Assembly (NCBI RefSeq): GCF_052065355.1
Contig: NZ_JBQHUF010000016.1
Location: 16,591 to 80,590, forward strand
Source of the DNA: Flavonifractor sp052065355
Lineage (GTDB): Bacteria; Bacillota; Clostridia; Oscillospirales; Oscillospiraceae
Length of the DNA: 64,000 nucleotides
Direction of reading: 5' to 3'
Shown: positions 49,040 through 57,408 of the stretch, one piece after another
Numbering within the stretch: the first letter of the stretch is position 1
Layout: every line of letters starts with the position of its first letter
Program-made: the position numbers and the translations under genes
Notes under the pieces: model-generated
What the model was told of the DNA's origin: nothing
Seen by the model: the letters and a program-made list of their open reading frames with translations, nothing else
Database searches by the model: none

Positions 49040-49744
49040 TCAGAACAGCCAGAACAGAATGTCCTCTGAAACGGTCATTCCGGCCCTGCGCTGGAGAGCC
49101 AGAGAGGGGAAATTGTCAATAAACACTTGGCCGTAGGCGTACTGATCCCGGGACAAAGCCAGGGACACGACGCCCCGGAGCAGGGCCTCTCCGATCCCCT
49201 GGCGGCGGTAGGCCGGCAGCACCTCCAGCATGCCAATGGCACCCTCGATGTGGAACCCGGCGAACCCGGCGGGCTGTCCGTTCACAAAGGCCCCCAGCAT
49301 CCCCCGGTCCATGGCCCCTTCCATGTACTCCACGCCGCCGAAGGCGTGGCTGTAGTGGTCGTACACCCACTGGGCCCAGGAGCGGTCCAGTAGCTTTAGC
49401 TCCCCGCCGAAGGGCAGCAGCGCGGGCGGCTGGGCCTCCATCCAGGCGGATTGATAACAGATCTGCTCTATTTGGAACCCGAAGCGGGCGGCCAACTCCT
49501 CCTTGTACCACAGTTGATGGCCGGTGAGGATGGTGCAGCCGGTCATCAGCGGCAGCATGGCGTCCAGGGCCGGGCGGGTGTCCGCACCCAGCATGTACAC
49601 CTCCGCCAGCCGGTCATAGAGCAGCACTCCGTCACCGGCGGCGTACAGCAGTTCCGCCGAACCCCGGCGGATGGGCTCCAGCATGTCCAGATAGAGCAGC
49701 TTATTTCGGTTCAGAAACGCCAGCGCGGTTTCGGCGCAGACCAT
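49040..49744 (-). CDS. GNAT family N-acetyltransferase
   Basis: 234 residues from ATG 49744, which has AAGGAGG 7 nt upstream and overlaps the 3' end of the VanS-like gene by 44 nt. The C-terminal half has the acetyl-CoA loop YRRQGIGEALLR; the N-terminal half is unlike well-known enzymes. Substrate unknown. Its long overlap and matching RBS suggest it is translated from the same mRNA as the kinase. Confidence 0.84.
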   Translation of the reverse strand: MVCAETALAFLNRNKLLYLDMLEPIRRGSAELLYAAGDGVLLYDRLAEVYMLGADTRPALDAMLPLMTGCTILTGHQLWYKEELAARFGFQIEQICYQSAWMEAQPPALLPFGGELKLLDRSWAQWVYDHYSHAFGGVEYMEGAMDRGMLGAFVNGQPAGFAGFHIEGAIGMLEVLPAYRRQGIGEALLRGVVSLALSRDQYAYGQVFIDNFPSLALQRRAGMTVSEDILFWLF

Positions 49745-50879
49745 GGCGGGCCTCCTTATGCAGCGGCAGGGAGATGACAAAGCTGGTGAGGGAGCCGTTG
49801 CTCTCACACCGGATGGTGCCCTGGTGGAGCTCCACGATCTCCTTGGCGATGGCCAGACCCAACCCCGCGCCGCCGGTGCGGGAGGAGCGGGCGGCGTCCA
49901 GCCGGTAGAATTTATCAAAAATGTTGGAGAGCTCACCCTCTGGGATCTCCAGGCCCTGGTTGCGGATGGTGATCTCGGCGTACCGGCCCTGAGCGGAAGC
50001 CTGGATATCCACCTGGCCGCCGGGAGTGGAGTAGCTCACCGCGTTGCGCAGCACGTTGTCGAATACCCGGGCCAGCTTGTCGGGATCCCCCAACACCACC
50101 AGGTGAGGCTGGATCTGAGGCACGCAGGTCAGGTCCTTTTCGGCGAACAGAGGATAGAACTCGTCGGCCAGCTGCTCCAGCAGCATGGACAGTTGGATGG
50201 GGCCTTTTTCCTCCGCCTCACTGTCCAGACCCATTTTGGAGATGTCGAAGAATTCCGACAGCAGCTCCTCCAGCCGTTTGGCCTTGTCCAGAGCGATGCC
50301 GGTGAATTTGGCCCGCTGCTCCGCCGTCAGGCCCGGGTCGTCGTGGAGCAGGGTAAGGTAACCCACCACCGAGGTCAGGGGAGTTTTCAGGTCGTGGGCC
50401 AGGAAGGCCACCAGGTCTCCCTTTCGCTGTTCGGTCTCCTTGGCGGCCTCCTCCCGGGCGGAGAGCTGCCGCCGGATAGCGTTCAGATCCTCCTGAATGG
50501 GCTTGAGCTCCCGGGGCAGCTCCACCGGGTCGGCTCCGGGATAAAGCAGCCGTCGGGTGGCAGTGCGGATCTCGTCCAGCCAGCGGGTAAACCGGCCCAT
50601 GGCGATATAGAAGGCGATGAGCATCAGCACCATGGTGCCCAGGGTCAGGATCTCCTGCTTGTTGTTGCGCAGATACTGCTGATAGAGCTGGTCGGCAGTC
50701 TCGGCGGACTGGCCGAACAGGACCTGTGCGCCCCACACGAAGAAACGGTAGATGGGGTCCTGAAGCACGCCGTCCACCACCACCTCCAGCAGGAAGATCC
50801 CTACCGCTCCGGCCACCAAGGTACCCACGATGACCCACAGCAGCATTTTCAGCTTCAGCCGGGTGTATTTTTCATTCAC
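49701..50879 (-). CDS. VanS-like sensor histidine kinase
   Basis: 392 residues from GTG 50879, overlapping the flippase-like gene by 8 nt. TM1 (about 13-35) and TM2 (about 78-96) flank a short sensor; HisKA VAFLAHDLKTPLTS with His162, and HATPase boxes NAVSYS, GLGLAI. VanS-type layout suggests cell-wall-stress sensing. No vanHAX is present, and its likely partner VanR lies 1.7 kb away on the other strand. Confidence 0.9.
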   Translation of the reverse strand: MNEKYTRLKLKMLLWVIVGTLVAGAVGIFLLEVVVDGVLQDPIYRFFVWGAQVLFGQSAETADQLYQQYLRNNKQEILTLGTMVLMLIAFYIAMGRFTRWLDEIRTATRRLLYPGADPVELPRELKPIQEDLNAIRRQLSAREEAAKETEQRKGDLVAFLAHDLKTPLTSVVGYLTLLHDDPGLTAEQRAKFTGIALDKAKRLEELLSEFFDISKMGLDSEAEEKGPIQLSMLLEQLADEFYPLFAEKDLTCVPQIQPHLVVLGDPDKLARVFDNVLRNAVSYSTPGGQVDIQASAQGRYAEITIRNQGLEIPEGELSNIFDKFYRLDAARSSRTGGAGLGLAIAKEIVELHQGTIRCESNGSLTSFVISLPLHKEARHGLRRNRAGVSEPK

Positions 50880-51927
50880 AGACCTCGCCTCCTTGGGTGT
50901 GGTGCCGGGCGGCGGAGCGCTTGGCGAACCGGGCCACCGACCACAGCCCGCCCAGCAGCATGACCTCCAGGAAGGTGGCGAAGCGCCATAGCACCATCCC
51001 CACCGCCAGATGCTGGCCGAAGATGGGCCCCATGAACAGGAAGAAGCTGCCCTCGGCGCCGCCGGCGTTGCCGGGGAGCATGATGATGCGGGAGAGCACC
51101 ATCACCAGGCACTGGACCATCACCAGCTCCCAGAAGGAGCAGCCGGTGAGTCCCAGACCCCGGTAGAGGAAAAAGGGCACGGCGAACAGGGCGGTAAGTT
51201 CCAGAAACATGCCCAGGTAGAGCCCCACAAACATCCGGCGGTTGTCCTTCAGGGAGCGCAGCTGTACGCAGAACTCCTCCACCTTGGCCATCCCTTTGTC
51301 CACCATGCCCGGTTTGGCCATCACCTTCCAGTGCCGGGAGAGGAAGGTGAGGATGCGGCGGATGAGCCGCTGGATGGGCTCCGGCCGCACGGCGGTAAAC
51401 AGAGCCAGCCCGCACAGGAACAGGTACAGGGCGATGAGAGCTCCGGCGCCCGCCACCGCGGCTCCCAGGCTCTCCTGCCGCCAGAGCAGCTCATAGGCCA
51501 GGGCGGCCACGGCATAGCAGGTGTACACCATGGTGTTGGCCACTGCCTTCCAGGTATAGATGGAGGCGGTATAGGTGGCGGGCATCCCCGCGTCGTACAT
51601 CAGCTTGAGCTGTACCGGCGCCCCGGCAGGGCCCAGCTTGTAGTAAAATTCTCCGATATAGGCCGCGTCAAAGCAGCCCAGCAGGCGCACCGGGCAGCCC
51701 AGAGAACGTCCCATACCATAAAAAATAAGGGCGTCCACACTTTCGCTGAAGGGGACGCACAAAGCGGCGGCGGCCAGCCATATGGGTTCCATGCCCGCCA
51801 GCAGTTCCCGCAGATCCATGGTGCGGCTCACATAGACCATCAGGCCCACCAGGATGCCGCCCCCGATGGTCAGGCCTACAATAGAAAAGATTCGGTTGAA
51901 CAGGGCCTTTTTGCTCCGCTTTTTCGT
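50872..51927 (-). CDS. lysylphosphatidylglycerol-synthase-type transmembrane protein (UPF0104 flippase-like)
   Basis: About 351 residues if translated from codon 51927. It has 8-9 TM segments of the MprF N-terminal (flippase) type, with no synthase domain. The ideal start position, 8 nt after AAGGAGG, is an ACG codon, followed by KKRSKKALFNRIFSIVGLTIG. The first canonical start downstream is GTG 51849, which would cut the first membrane helix. So either translation begins at ACG, or the deposited base differs from ATG. Cotranscribed with the VanS-like kinase downstream (8-nt overlap). Possible lipid-flippase role in envelope stress. Confidence 0.75.
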   Translation of the reverse strand, partial: TKKRSKKALFNRIFSIVGLTIGGGILVGLMVYVSRTMDLRELLAGMEPIWLAAAALCVPFSESVDALIFYGMGRSLGCPVRLLGCFDAAYIGEFYYKLGPAGAPVQLKLMYDAGMPATYTASIYTWKAVANTMVYTCYAVAALAYELLWRQESLGAAVAGAGALIALYLFLCGLALFTAVRPEPIQRLIRRILTFLSRHWKVMAKPGMVDKGMAKVEEFCVQLRSLKDNRRMFVGLYLGMFLELTALFAVPFFLYRGLGLTGCSFWELVMVQCLVMVLSRIIMLPGNAGGAEGSFFLFMGPIFGQHLAVGMVLWRFATFLEVMLLGGLWSVARFAKRSAARHHTQGGEVCE

Positions 51928-51949
51928 GGAGGGTCCCTCCTTAAATCTC

Positions 51950-52435
51950 TTAATACTTGCAGATCAGGGTACCGCCGCACTTGCAGCGGTAGCGTTCCGG
52001 GTGGAGCACCAGAGGCGAGGCCTTGGTCCGGGGGAATTCCCGACCACAGCGGGCGCACACCACCAGGTGCCGGATCTTCCGGGTGTCAGGCACCCCCAGC
52101 TCCCCACAGGTGCCGGTGCGGGAGATGGCGTAGCCGAAAGCCTCGTTCATCCGCCCGGCGTAGCTCCGCCACAGAACCCCGTGGTCCCGGCAGCCGGGAC
52201 AGGTGTGGAGTACCTCGTGGGCCAGGGTCTGAAGACAAGCCTGGTCGGCGGCGTCCAGCAGACGCCCTGTCAGTTCGATGACGAAGCTGCCGTCTTTTTG
52301 GCGGATGCAGCAGCCGAACCGGGTCACCGCCCGGTTGTTGATTTTCACATGGGGGTCGATGCGTCCCGACACCGGGATGCCCAGAGAGCGGGCCTGCTCC
52401 AGCACCTGGGAGAGCAATCCGTCAAAACGATCCAT
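51950..52435 (-). CDS. SprT-like zinc metallopeptidase-family protein
   Basis: 161 residues from ATG 52435, with CAGGAGGC upstream; a longer frame to 52495 is rejected. Zinc-binding HEVLH near residue 92 is followed by a C-terminal four-Cys ribbon (VCARCGREF and CKCGGTL). SprT-family proteins (SprT/SPRTN-like) include DNA-protein crosslink proteases. It is upstream of the flippase-like gene in the same direction. Confidence 0.83.
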   Translation of the reverse strand: MDRFDGLLSQVLEQARSLGIPVSGRIDPHVKINNRAVTRFGCCIRQKDGSFVIELTGRLLDAADQACLQTLAHEVLHTCPGCRDHGVLWRSYAGRMNEAFGYAISRTGTCGELGVPDTRKIRHLVVCARCGREFPRTKASPLVLHPERYRCKCGGTLICKY

Positions 52436-52550
52436 ACCCTGCCTCCTGGGGATTTGCATACCAGGCATTGTATCATCTTTCCCACAAAAAGTCACTACTT
52501 ACCCCTGTGTGGAAAAGTTGTGATGTTTTTCTTACGATGGGCCGGGCGGC

Positions 52551-52580
52551 TTGACGCTCCCGTTTTCCTTCCTTTATAAT
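52551..52580 (+). promoter_or_regulatory. sigma-A promoter of the VanR-like gene
   Basis: TTGACG at 52551-52556, 18-nt spacer, perfect TATAAT at 52575-52580. Confidence 0.75.
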
Positions 52581-52607
52581 AATGTGGCGGAAAAGGAGGA
52601 AATGCAC

Positions 52608-53303
52608 ATGGAAGCCAAAGTCCTGGTTGTGGATGACGAACCGGAGATCGCCGACCTGGTGGAGGTCTACCTGAAGAGCGAGGGCTGTACCGTATTCAAG
52701 TGCGGCACCGGCACCCAGGCTCTGGAGGTGGTGCGGGAGCAGCCGCTGGACCTTGCCATTCTGGATGTGATGCTGCCTGACATCAGCGGCTTCACCCTCT
52801 GCGGGGAGATCCGGAAGGACCATCACTTCCCCGTGCTCATGCTCACCGCCAAGGCGGAGGACATCGACAAGATCACCGGCCTGACCATCGGGGCGGACGA
52901 CTATATCACCAAGCCCTTCAATCCCCTGGAGCTGATAGCCCGGGTAAAGGCCCAGCTGCGGCGGTACACCCGGTACAACGAGGCGGAGAAGGCCCCCGAC
53001 AGCCGGGACATCATTGATTTCAACGGTCTGGTCATCAACCGCTCCACCCACGAGTGCTGGCTGTATGACAAGGAGCTGGGGCTTACCCCCATCGAGTTCG
53101 ACATTTTGTGGATGCTGTGTGAGAACCGAGGACAGGTGATTTCCGCCGAGCGGCTGTTCGAGGCGGTGTGGAAGGAGAAATACCTGGACCGGAACAACAC
53201 GGTGATGGTCCATATCCGCCGCCTGCGGGAGAAGATGGGAGAGCCGTCCCGCAACCCCCGGTTTATCAAGACGGTTTGGGGCGTCGGGTATAAAATCGAT
53301 TAA
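52608..53303 (+). CDS. VanR-like OmpR-family response regulator
   Basis: 231 residues from ATG 52608, 8 nt after GGAGG (the ATG at 52602 leaves 2 nt). Receiver DD at 9-10, Asp53 (LDVMLPDISG), TKPF Lys near 102, and a winged helix ending VWGVGYKID. Closest in plan to VanR. The VanS-like kinase on the opposite strand is the likely partner. Its own promoter makes it separately expressed from the kinase operon. Confidence 0.92.
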   Translation: MEAKVLVVDDEPEIADLVEVYLKSEGCTVFKCGTGTQALEVVREQPLDLAILDVMLPDISGFTLCGEIRKDHHFPVLMLTAKAEDIDKITGLTIGADDYITKPFNPLELIARVKAQLRRYTRYNEAEKAPDSRDIIDFNGLVINRSTHECWLYDKELGLTPIEFDILWMLCENRGQVISAERLFEAVWKEKYLDRNNTVMVHIRRLREKMGEPSRNPRFIKTVWGVGYKID

Positions 53304-53327
53304 TTTAGAAAAAATAGAAAAAACCTG

Positions 53328-53356
53328 TTGACAAGCGAAGCGGAATCGGCTATACT
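53328..53356 (+). promoter_or_regulatory. strong sigma-A promoter of the tRNA cluster
   Basis: Perfect TTGACA at 53328-53333, 17-nt spacer, TATACT at 53351-53356. Confidence 0.9.
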
Positions 53357-53387
53357 ATCTCTTGCCCTGTTCGTCCGGGCAAGAAAC

Positions 53388-53464
53388 GGCGGCATAGCTC
53401 AGTTGGCTAGAGCATGCGGTTCATACCCGCAGTGTCCCCGGTTCAAATCCAGGTGCCGCTACCA
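53388..53464 (+). tRNA. tRNA-Met (CAT)
   Basis: 77-nt cloverleaf with encoded CCA. Acceptor GGCGGCA/TGCCGCT (one G-T pair), anticodon stem TGCGG/CCGCA with loop TTCATAC and anticodon CAT, T loop TTCAAAT. The G1-U72-type closing pair is an elongator feature rather than initiator. Confidence 0.95.
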
Positions 53465-53466
53465 GA

Positions 53467-53496
53467 CCCAAAAGACGGCACGTGCCGTCTTTTGGG
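53467..53496. repeat. 30-nt perfect palindrome between tRNA-Met and tRNA-Glu
   Basis: CCCAAAAGACGGCAC at 53467-53481 is followed directly by its complement at 53482-53496. It forms a long hairpin with T-rich right arm, and may be a partial terminator or a processing signal. No promoter is evident between it and tRNA-Glu, so read-through is likely. Confidence 0.7.
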
Positions 53497-53539
53497 ACTC
53501 CATTTCAGGGAAAGCGGTTCCCGCCCGCTTGGGCAACAT

Positions 53540-53614
53540 GGCCCGTTGGTCAAGTGGTTAAGACACCGCCCTTTCACGGCGGTAACACGAGTTCGAGTCT
53601 CGTACGGGTCACCA
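53540..53614 (+). tRNA. tRNA-Glu (TTC)
   Basis: 75-nt cloverleaf with encoded CCA; acceptor GGCCCGT/ACGGGTC, anticodon stem CCGCC/GGCGG and loop CTTTCAC with anticodon TTC. Confidence 0.95.
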
Positions 53615-53618
53615 ATAT

Positions 53619-53694
53619 GGAGGCGTAGCTCAGCCGGTAGAGCACTTGCTTCACACGCAAGGGGTCACAGATTCGAGTTCTGTCGTCTCCACCA
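53619..53694 (+). tRNA. tRNA-Val (CAC)
   Basis: 76-nt cloverleaf with encoded CCA; acceptor GGAGGCG/CGTCTCC, anticodon stem CTTGC/GCAAG and loop TTCACAC with anticodon CAC. Confidence 0.95.
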
Positions 53695-53695
53695 G

Positions 53696-53730
53696 CAAAA
53701 AGGACATCCGAAAGGATGTCCTTTTTGTTT
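53696..53730 (+). terminator. terminator of the tRNA cluster
   Basis: Stem AAAAAGGACATCC / GGATGTCCTTTTT, loop GAAA, followed by T-rich sequence. Confidence 0.93.
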
Positions 53731-53945
53731 TGCCCGAGGGAGGGCTACCTTATATATAAAGCTGGGTGTACGCCGCCGTACAACGCCGGGCAAAAAAACT
53801 GCAAAAAGCGGGGAACAAAATTCCACAATTAGCGTCTAAAACCATAGAAAGCATGCGTAAAACTGCACGATATGGAAGCGGAAGAAAAAGCTCGGAAAAA
53901 GAGAGCGGCTTATATTACGCTTTCGTTACAAAGCCCGTCAAACGC
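53731..53945. other. intergenic stretch with no feature recognised
   Basis: Between the tRNA terminator and the SLH promoter. AT-richer than neighbours; no open frame with RBS, RNA fold or repeat stands out by eye. Confidence 0.5.
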
Positions 53946-53974
53946 TTGACGGTTGGGGGGTGGTCGTGTATATT
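53946..53974 (+). promoter_or_regulatory. promoter of the left SLH gene
   Basis: TTGACG at 53946-53951, 17-nt spacer, TATATT at 53969-53974. It lies outside the inverted repeat arm. A leader hairpin GGGGAGG-TCT-CCTCCCC (53994-54010) follows. Confidence 0.75.
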
Positions 53975-54026
53975 ATGCATGTAAGTTCATGAAGGGGAGG
54001 TCTCCTCCCCTAAGATGGACAAAATT

Positions 54027-54110
54027 TTAGAAGGAGGAATTCCGAATGAGAAACCTCAAGCGGGCGCTGAGCCTGGCTCTGGCTGCCATGATGCTGATCG
54101 GCATGATGGT
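54027..54110 (+). repeat. left arm of 84-nt perfect inverted repeat
   Basis: Begins at TTAGAAGGAGG in the leader, covers the RBS and ATG, and continues into the signal-peptide codons of the left SLH gene. The complement is at 60556-60639. Confidence 0.9.
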
Positions 54111-56742
54111 CGTCTCTGCTGGCGCGGCTTCCAAGGATTTCACCGACAAGGATGAAATCAAGCACACTGAGGCTGTTAACACTCTCGTTGCCCTGAACGT
54201 GATCGGCGGCAAGGAGGACGGCAGCTACTTTGATCCCACTGGCACCCTGACCCGTGCCGAGATGGCCAAGCTGGTCACCTACGTGCTGAACGGCGGCGTG
54301 GAGCCCGTCCTGGGCACCAAGGTCACTCCTACTTACAGTGACATCAAGGGCCACTGGGCTGAGGCTTACATTGAGTACTGCACCAGCATGAACATCATTG
54401 TTGGCGACGGCACCGGTAAGTTCAATCCCGAGGGCACTCTGACCGCTTCTCAGTGCGCCAAGATGCTGCTGACCGCCATGAACTACAAGGATGACGTGTT
54501 TGGCTTCACCGGCAACAGCTGGGAGATCAACGTCAACCGTGAGGCTAACGCTGCTGGTTTGTACGACGAGCTGGCTGGTGTCTCCGCTTCCGATCCCATC
54601 AGCCGCGACAACGCCGCTCAGATGGTTTACAACGCCATCCAGTCCAAGACCATGAAGCTGTCCTGGAGCCAGGACATGACCACCGGCCAGATCACCCAGA
54701 ACTACACCCTGACCGGCAGCCCCCTGTTCGTTGACAAGTTTGGCGGCAACATCTTTGTCGGCAGCTTCGACGGCAACAGCGACACCCTGGGCCTGAAGGA
54801 AGGCAACATCCGCGTTACCGGCGCCCTGACCACCGACGACACCTCCGCCGCCGGCTGGACCGACAAGGTCGCTACCTTCCCCTATGACCTGGACATCGCC
54901 GGCGTGGGCGAGAACTTCAAGGTCATCTACAAGGAGGGTGTGGGCGGCACCGACGGCCGTCCCGACTCCAAGGACACCATCTATGGCGTTTACAACGCCG
55001 GCACCACCGACGTGCTGAACGTCACCTCCAACGACATTAAGTCTGCTTCCGACTACACCACCGCTGGCAAGATCAAGGTTGACGGCGTGGAGTACAGCAT
55101 TGCTGCTCCCACTGCCGGCGACGTGCTGGTTGTGACCGACTTCGGCGCTGTTGCTGACGTGACCGCCGCTGGCGCCAATGAGACTGCCCTGATTGCTTCC
55201 GCCAAGACCGCCTTCTCCGCTCTGTCCGCTCAGAAGGGTGATACTGTGAAGTTCATCCTGAACGACGACGGCAAGGTCGTTAAGGCTTACGTGCAGACCT
55301 ACAAGCTGGGCACCGTGACCGCTGTCAACAGCGAGAAGGTGACCATCAGCGGCCTGGGCTCCATCAAGATCGCTGACAACGAGGTTTACGAGGGCATTGC
55401 CAAGAACGACGTGGTCGTTTACAGCAAGCTCTACAAGTCCGCTGTGGCTGACTCCTATGTGGTTGTCACCAAGGCTGAGACTGTTTCCGGCAAGGTGACC
55501 GGCTACAAGGGCACCGAGAACGTGACCGTGGACGGCACCGCTTACAAGATCTACAACAAGGCTGCCATGCCCGCCAGCGTTGCTGGTGAGACCGGCAAGA
55601 CCAGCTTCGGCTCCAGCGACATCGGCGAGACCTTCACTCTGTACCTGGTGAACGGCTACGTTGGTGCTGCTATCCAGACCTCCGAGAACGCCACCAACTA
55701 CTCCCTGGTCATTGACAAGAACGCCGGCACCGCTGGCTCCACCCTGAACGCTCTGAAGGTTGTTGTCCTGGCTGCCGACGGCACCAAGACCACCCTGACC
55801 GTTTCCGACAAGGGCGCCAGCCCCGCTCTGGGCGATATCGTGACCTACACTGGTTCCGCTGATAACGCCAAGATCACTGTTGAGGCTGCTTACAGCAGCG
55901 CTTCCAGCAACAGCACCACCACCGGCTACGACAAGACCGCCAAGACCTTCAACGGTGTTGTTACCGCCGCTGACGCTGTCCTGTTCCGCGCTACCGACGC
56001 TGCCTTTGGTTCCATCACCAACGCCAGCACCTACAAGGCTTACAGCATCCGCAGCATGAAGGACTTCGACGTGTCTGCCAATGCTTACACCTATGTTACC
56101 AACGACGACGGCATGGTCGTGGCCGTGTTCATCGGCAGCGGTGACGACATCAACACCAACACCTCCGACGCTGTGATCGGCATCGTGACCGGCGACAACG
56201 GCGTGGTGAAGTTTGATGACGTGGCCTACAACCAGTACACTGTGGCCTCCAACGACAAGACCTACACCGTCAACATCGAGGATGCTGCCAGCAACGACAC
56301 CCTGACCAAGGGCAACGTGGTTGCTTTCGCTCCCTCCTCCGATGACCGCTACAACAACAACACTGGTTTCGTGGTTCTGTCCAACGCCAGCGAGTACACC
56401 GACGTTGTTAAGACCATCGACGGCACCAACTACACTACCAGCACCGTCTATGTGAAGAGCTATGACGAGTCTGAGAAGCTGCTGACCTACTACACCGGCA
56501 AGGGCGTTGCTGATGGCGACGGCGCTTACACCAACCCCACCGGCGTGACCACCAAGGCTGTTGCTGACGACGTGACCATCGTGTACGTCAACACCAAGGC
56601 CGATACCGCTGGTGACCAGATCGGCGTTGGCGCTTTCGACGCCATGACCGGCTACTCCAACGTTATCATCCTGGTGAACTCCGACGGCGTGATCAGCCAC
56701 ATCGTTGTTGAGACCTCCAACGAGGCCAACGTGTTCGGCTAA
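54046..56742 (+). CDS. SLH-domain surface protein, left copy
   Basis: 898 residues. Signal peptide ending SAGA-ASK (about residues 1-28), two clear SLH repeats and a weaker third in residues 30-205 (SYFDPTGTLTRAEMAKLV, then GTGKFNPEGTLTASQCAKML), then an extended Gly/Thr/Asn/Asp-rich beta region. SLH modules bind pyruvylated wall polymer and hold the S-layer. Codon use is strongly biased (GCT, GTT, AAC, AAG), as in very highly expressed genes. Has a strong promoter and RBS AGAAGGAGG. The right-hand gene is a diverged paralogue; both are likely S-layer or surface proteins. Confidence 0.93.
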   Translation: MRNLKRALSLALAAMMLIGMMVVSAGAASKDFTDKDEIKHTEAVNTLVALNVIGGKEDGSYFDPTGTLTRAEMAKLVTYVLNGGVEPVLGTKVTPTYSDIKGHWAEAYIEYCTSMNIIVGDGTGKFNPEGTLTASQCAKMLLTAMNYKDDVFGFTGNSWEINVNREANAAGLYDELAGVSASDPISRDNAAQMVYNAIQSKTMKLSWSQDMTTGQITQNYTLTGSPLFVDKFGGNIFVGSFDGNSDTLGLKEGNIRVTGALTTDDTSAAGWTDKVATFPYDLDIAGVGENFKVIYKEGVGGTDGRPDSKDTIYGVYNAGTTDVLNVTSNDIKSASDYTTAGKIKVDGVEYSIAAPTAGDVLVVTDFGAVADVTAAGANETALIASAKTAFSALSAQKGDTVKFILNDDGKVVKAYVQTYKLGTVTAVNSEKVTISGLGSIKIADNEVYEGIAKNDVVVYSKLYKSAVADSYVVVTKAETVSGKVTGYKGTENVTVDGTAYKIYNKAAMPASVAGETGKTSFGSSDIGETFTLYLVNGYVGAAIQTSENATNYSLVIDKNAGTAGSTLNALKVVVLAADGTKTTLTVSDKGASPALGDIVTYTGSADNAKITVEAAYSSASSNSTTTGYDKTAKTFNGVVTAADAVLFRATDAAFGSITNASTYKAYSIRSMKDFDVSANAYTYVTNDDGMVVAVFIGSGDDINTNTSDAVIGIVTGDNGVVKFDDVAYNQYTVASNDKTYTVNIEDAASNDTLTKGNVVAFAPSSDDRYNNNTGFVVLSNASEYTDVVKTIDGTNYTTSTVYVKSYDESEKLLTYYTGKGVADGDGAYTNPTGVTTKAVADDVTIVYVNTKADTAGDQIGVGAFDAMTGYSNVIILVNSDGVISHIVVETSNEANVFG

Positions 56743-56764
56743 TCTGTCTGAGTTTCTCAGAATA

Positions 56765-56808
56765 GCAAAAAAGCAGACCCGCGGGATTTCCCGCGGGTCT
56801 GCTTCTCT
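56765..56808. terminator. bidirectional terminator after the left SLH gene
   Basis: 14-pair stem (56772-56785 with 56790-56803, AGCAGACCCGCGGG and complement) with loop ATTT; T-rich right side, A-run left side. Serves the SLH gene and the convergent small gene. Confidence 0.93.
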
Positions 56809-56810
56809 TT

Positions 56811-57209
56811 CTACCGTACCGCCGCATAATAGTAAGTCTCATTTGACAGGTTTGTGCGGATGTTGACATTGGGCTGGTAGACTCGGAAACCGTTGGTCTC
56901 TATTGCGATGATGTCTACGCCCTGCTTGACCGGGTGTCCGGTAAAGGCAAGTCCGCCATAGCAATATTCGTGACCCTCCAGGGAACCGGCAATTCCGTCG
57001 TCTGTGCAGACATAAACGGCCTTAGGTGTGAACCCCAGAGAAATGAAGCGTTCCTCTGTACCGTCGCCGGCGTAAGAGCCGAATATCAGACCGTTCATTG
57101 CTGCCAATGCGGTATCGATCTTGAGCAGATCCTCGTTAAAGTCCGTGCGTAAAAAGTCGTCGTTGGGCTCCCACTGGTGAAGCTTGTAGTTCTGTGTATA
57201 GTTTGCCAT
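56811..57209 (-). CDS. phage-tail-like small protein A
   Basis: 132 residues from ATG 57209 (AAAGGGGGA upstream). The N-terminal YTQNYKLHQWEPNDDFLRTDF matches the start of Firmicute phage tail-fibre/structural proteins (xYxxNYxLxxxxxxDxFxxxDFNxxxxxIDxAL). The remainder looks like a small beta domain, possibly a receptor- or carbohydrate-binding tip. Paralogue of small protein B, in mirror orientation. GC content is lower than in the SLH genes. Possibly recruited from a prophage. Function unknown. Confidence 0.7.
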   Translation of the reverse strand: MANYTQNYKLHQWEPNDDFLRTDFNEDLLKIDTALAAMNGLIFGSYAGDGTEERFISLGFTPKAVYVCTDDGIAGSLEGHEYCYGGLAFTGHPVKQGVDIIAIETNGFRVYQPNVNIRTNLSNETYYYAAVR

Positions 57210-57215
57210 GTACAT

Positions 57216-57408
57216 TCCCCCTTTATACCTGGAGGAAACCCGCAAATTTGTGTACGTTTTTCCGCCATTAGGGTCTCCTTGCGGGAATGTGTTTTGAAAA
57301 GTACCTGAAATCTCCCTTTTCTCGAAAAAAAGGCAGCAAAAGCGCCCCGCAGCAGCAGACGTACACCTTTTGGGGCCTGCCGCGCAGAGGTAAAAGGGAG
57401 GGGTTCAG
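57216..57408. other. divergent spacer between the two tail-like genes (mirror axis of the locus)
   Basis: 193 nt. Both sides carry a similar CGTACAC...TAAA-GGGGG leader in front of each gene, so the duplication included upstream DNA. No strong promoter found for either gene; TTGCGG-N17-TACCTG is the best plus-strand candidate and weak. Confidence 0.5.

Noticed and set aside
53388..53694. tRNA genes as the phage attachment site
   Set aside because: The prophage genes begin at about 60.8 kb, behind host S-layer genes, so attachment at a tRNA 3' end would require those genes to be inside the phage.
54010..56700. Long minus-strand open frame (about 896 codons) antisense to the left SLH gene
   Set aside because: Biased codon use of the SLH gene removes antisense stops. 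No RBS, signal peptide or known domain; the protein is a Val/Gly/His/Asp-rich shadow.
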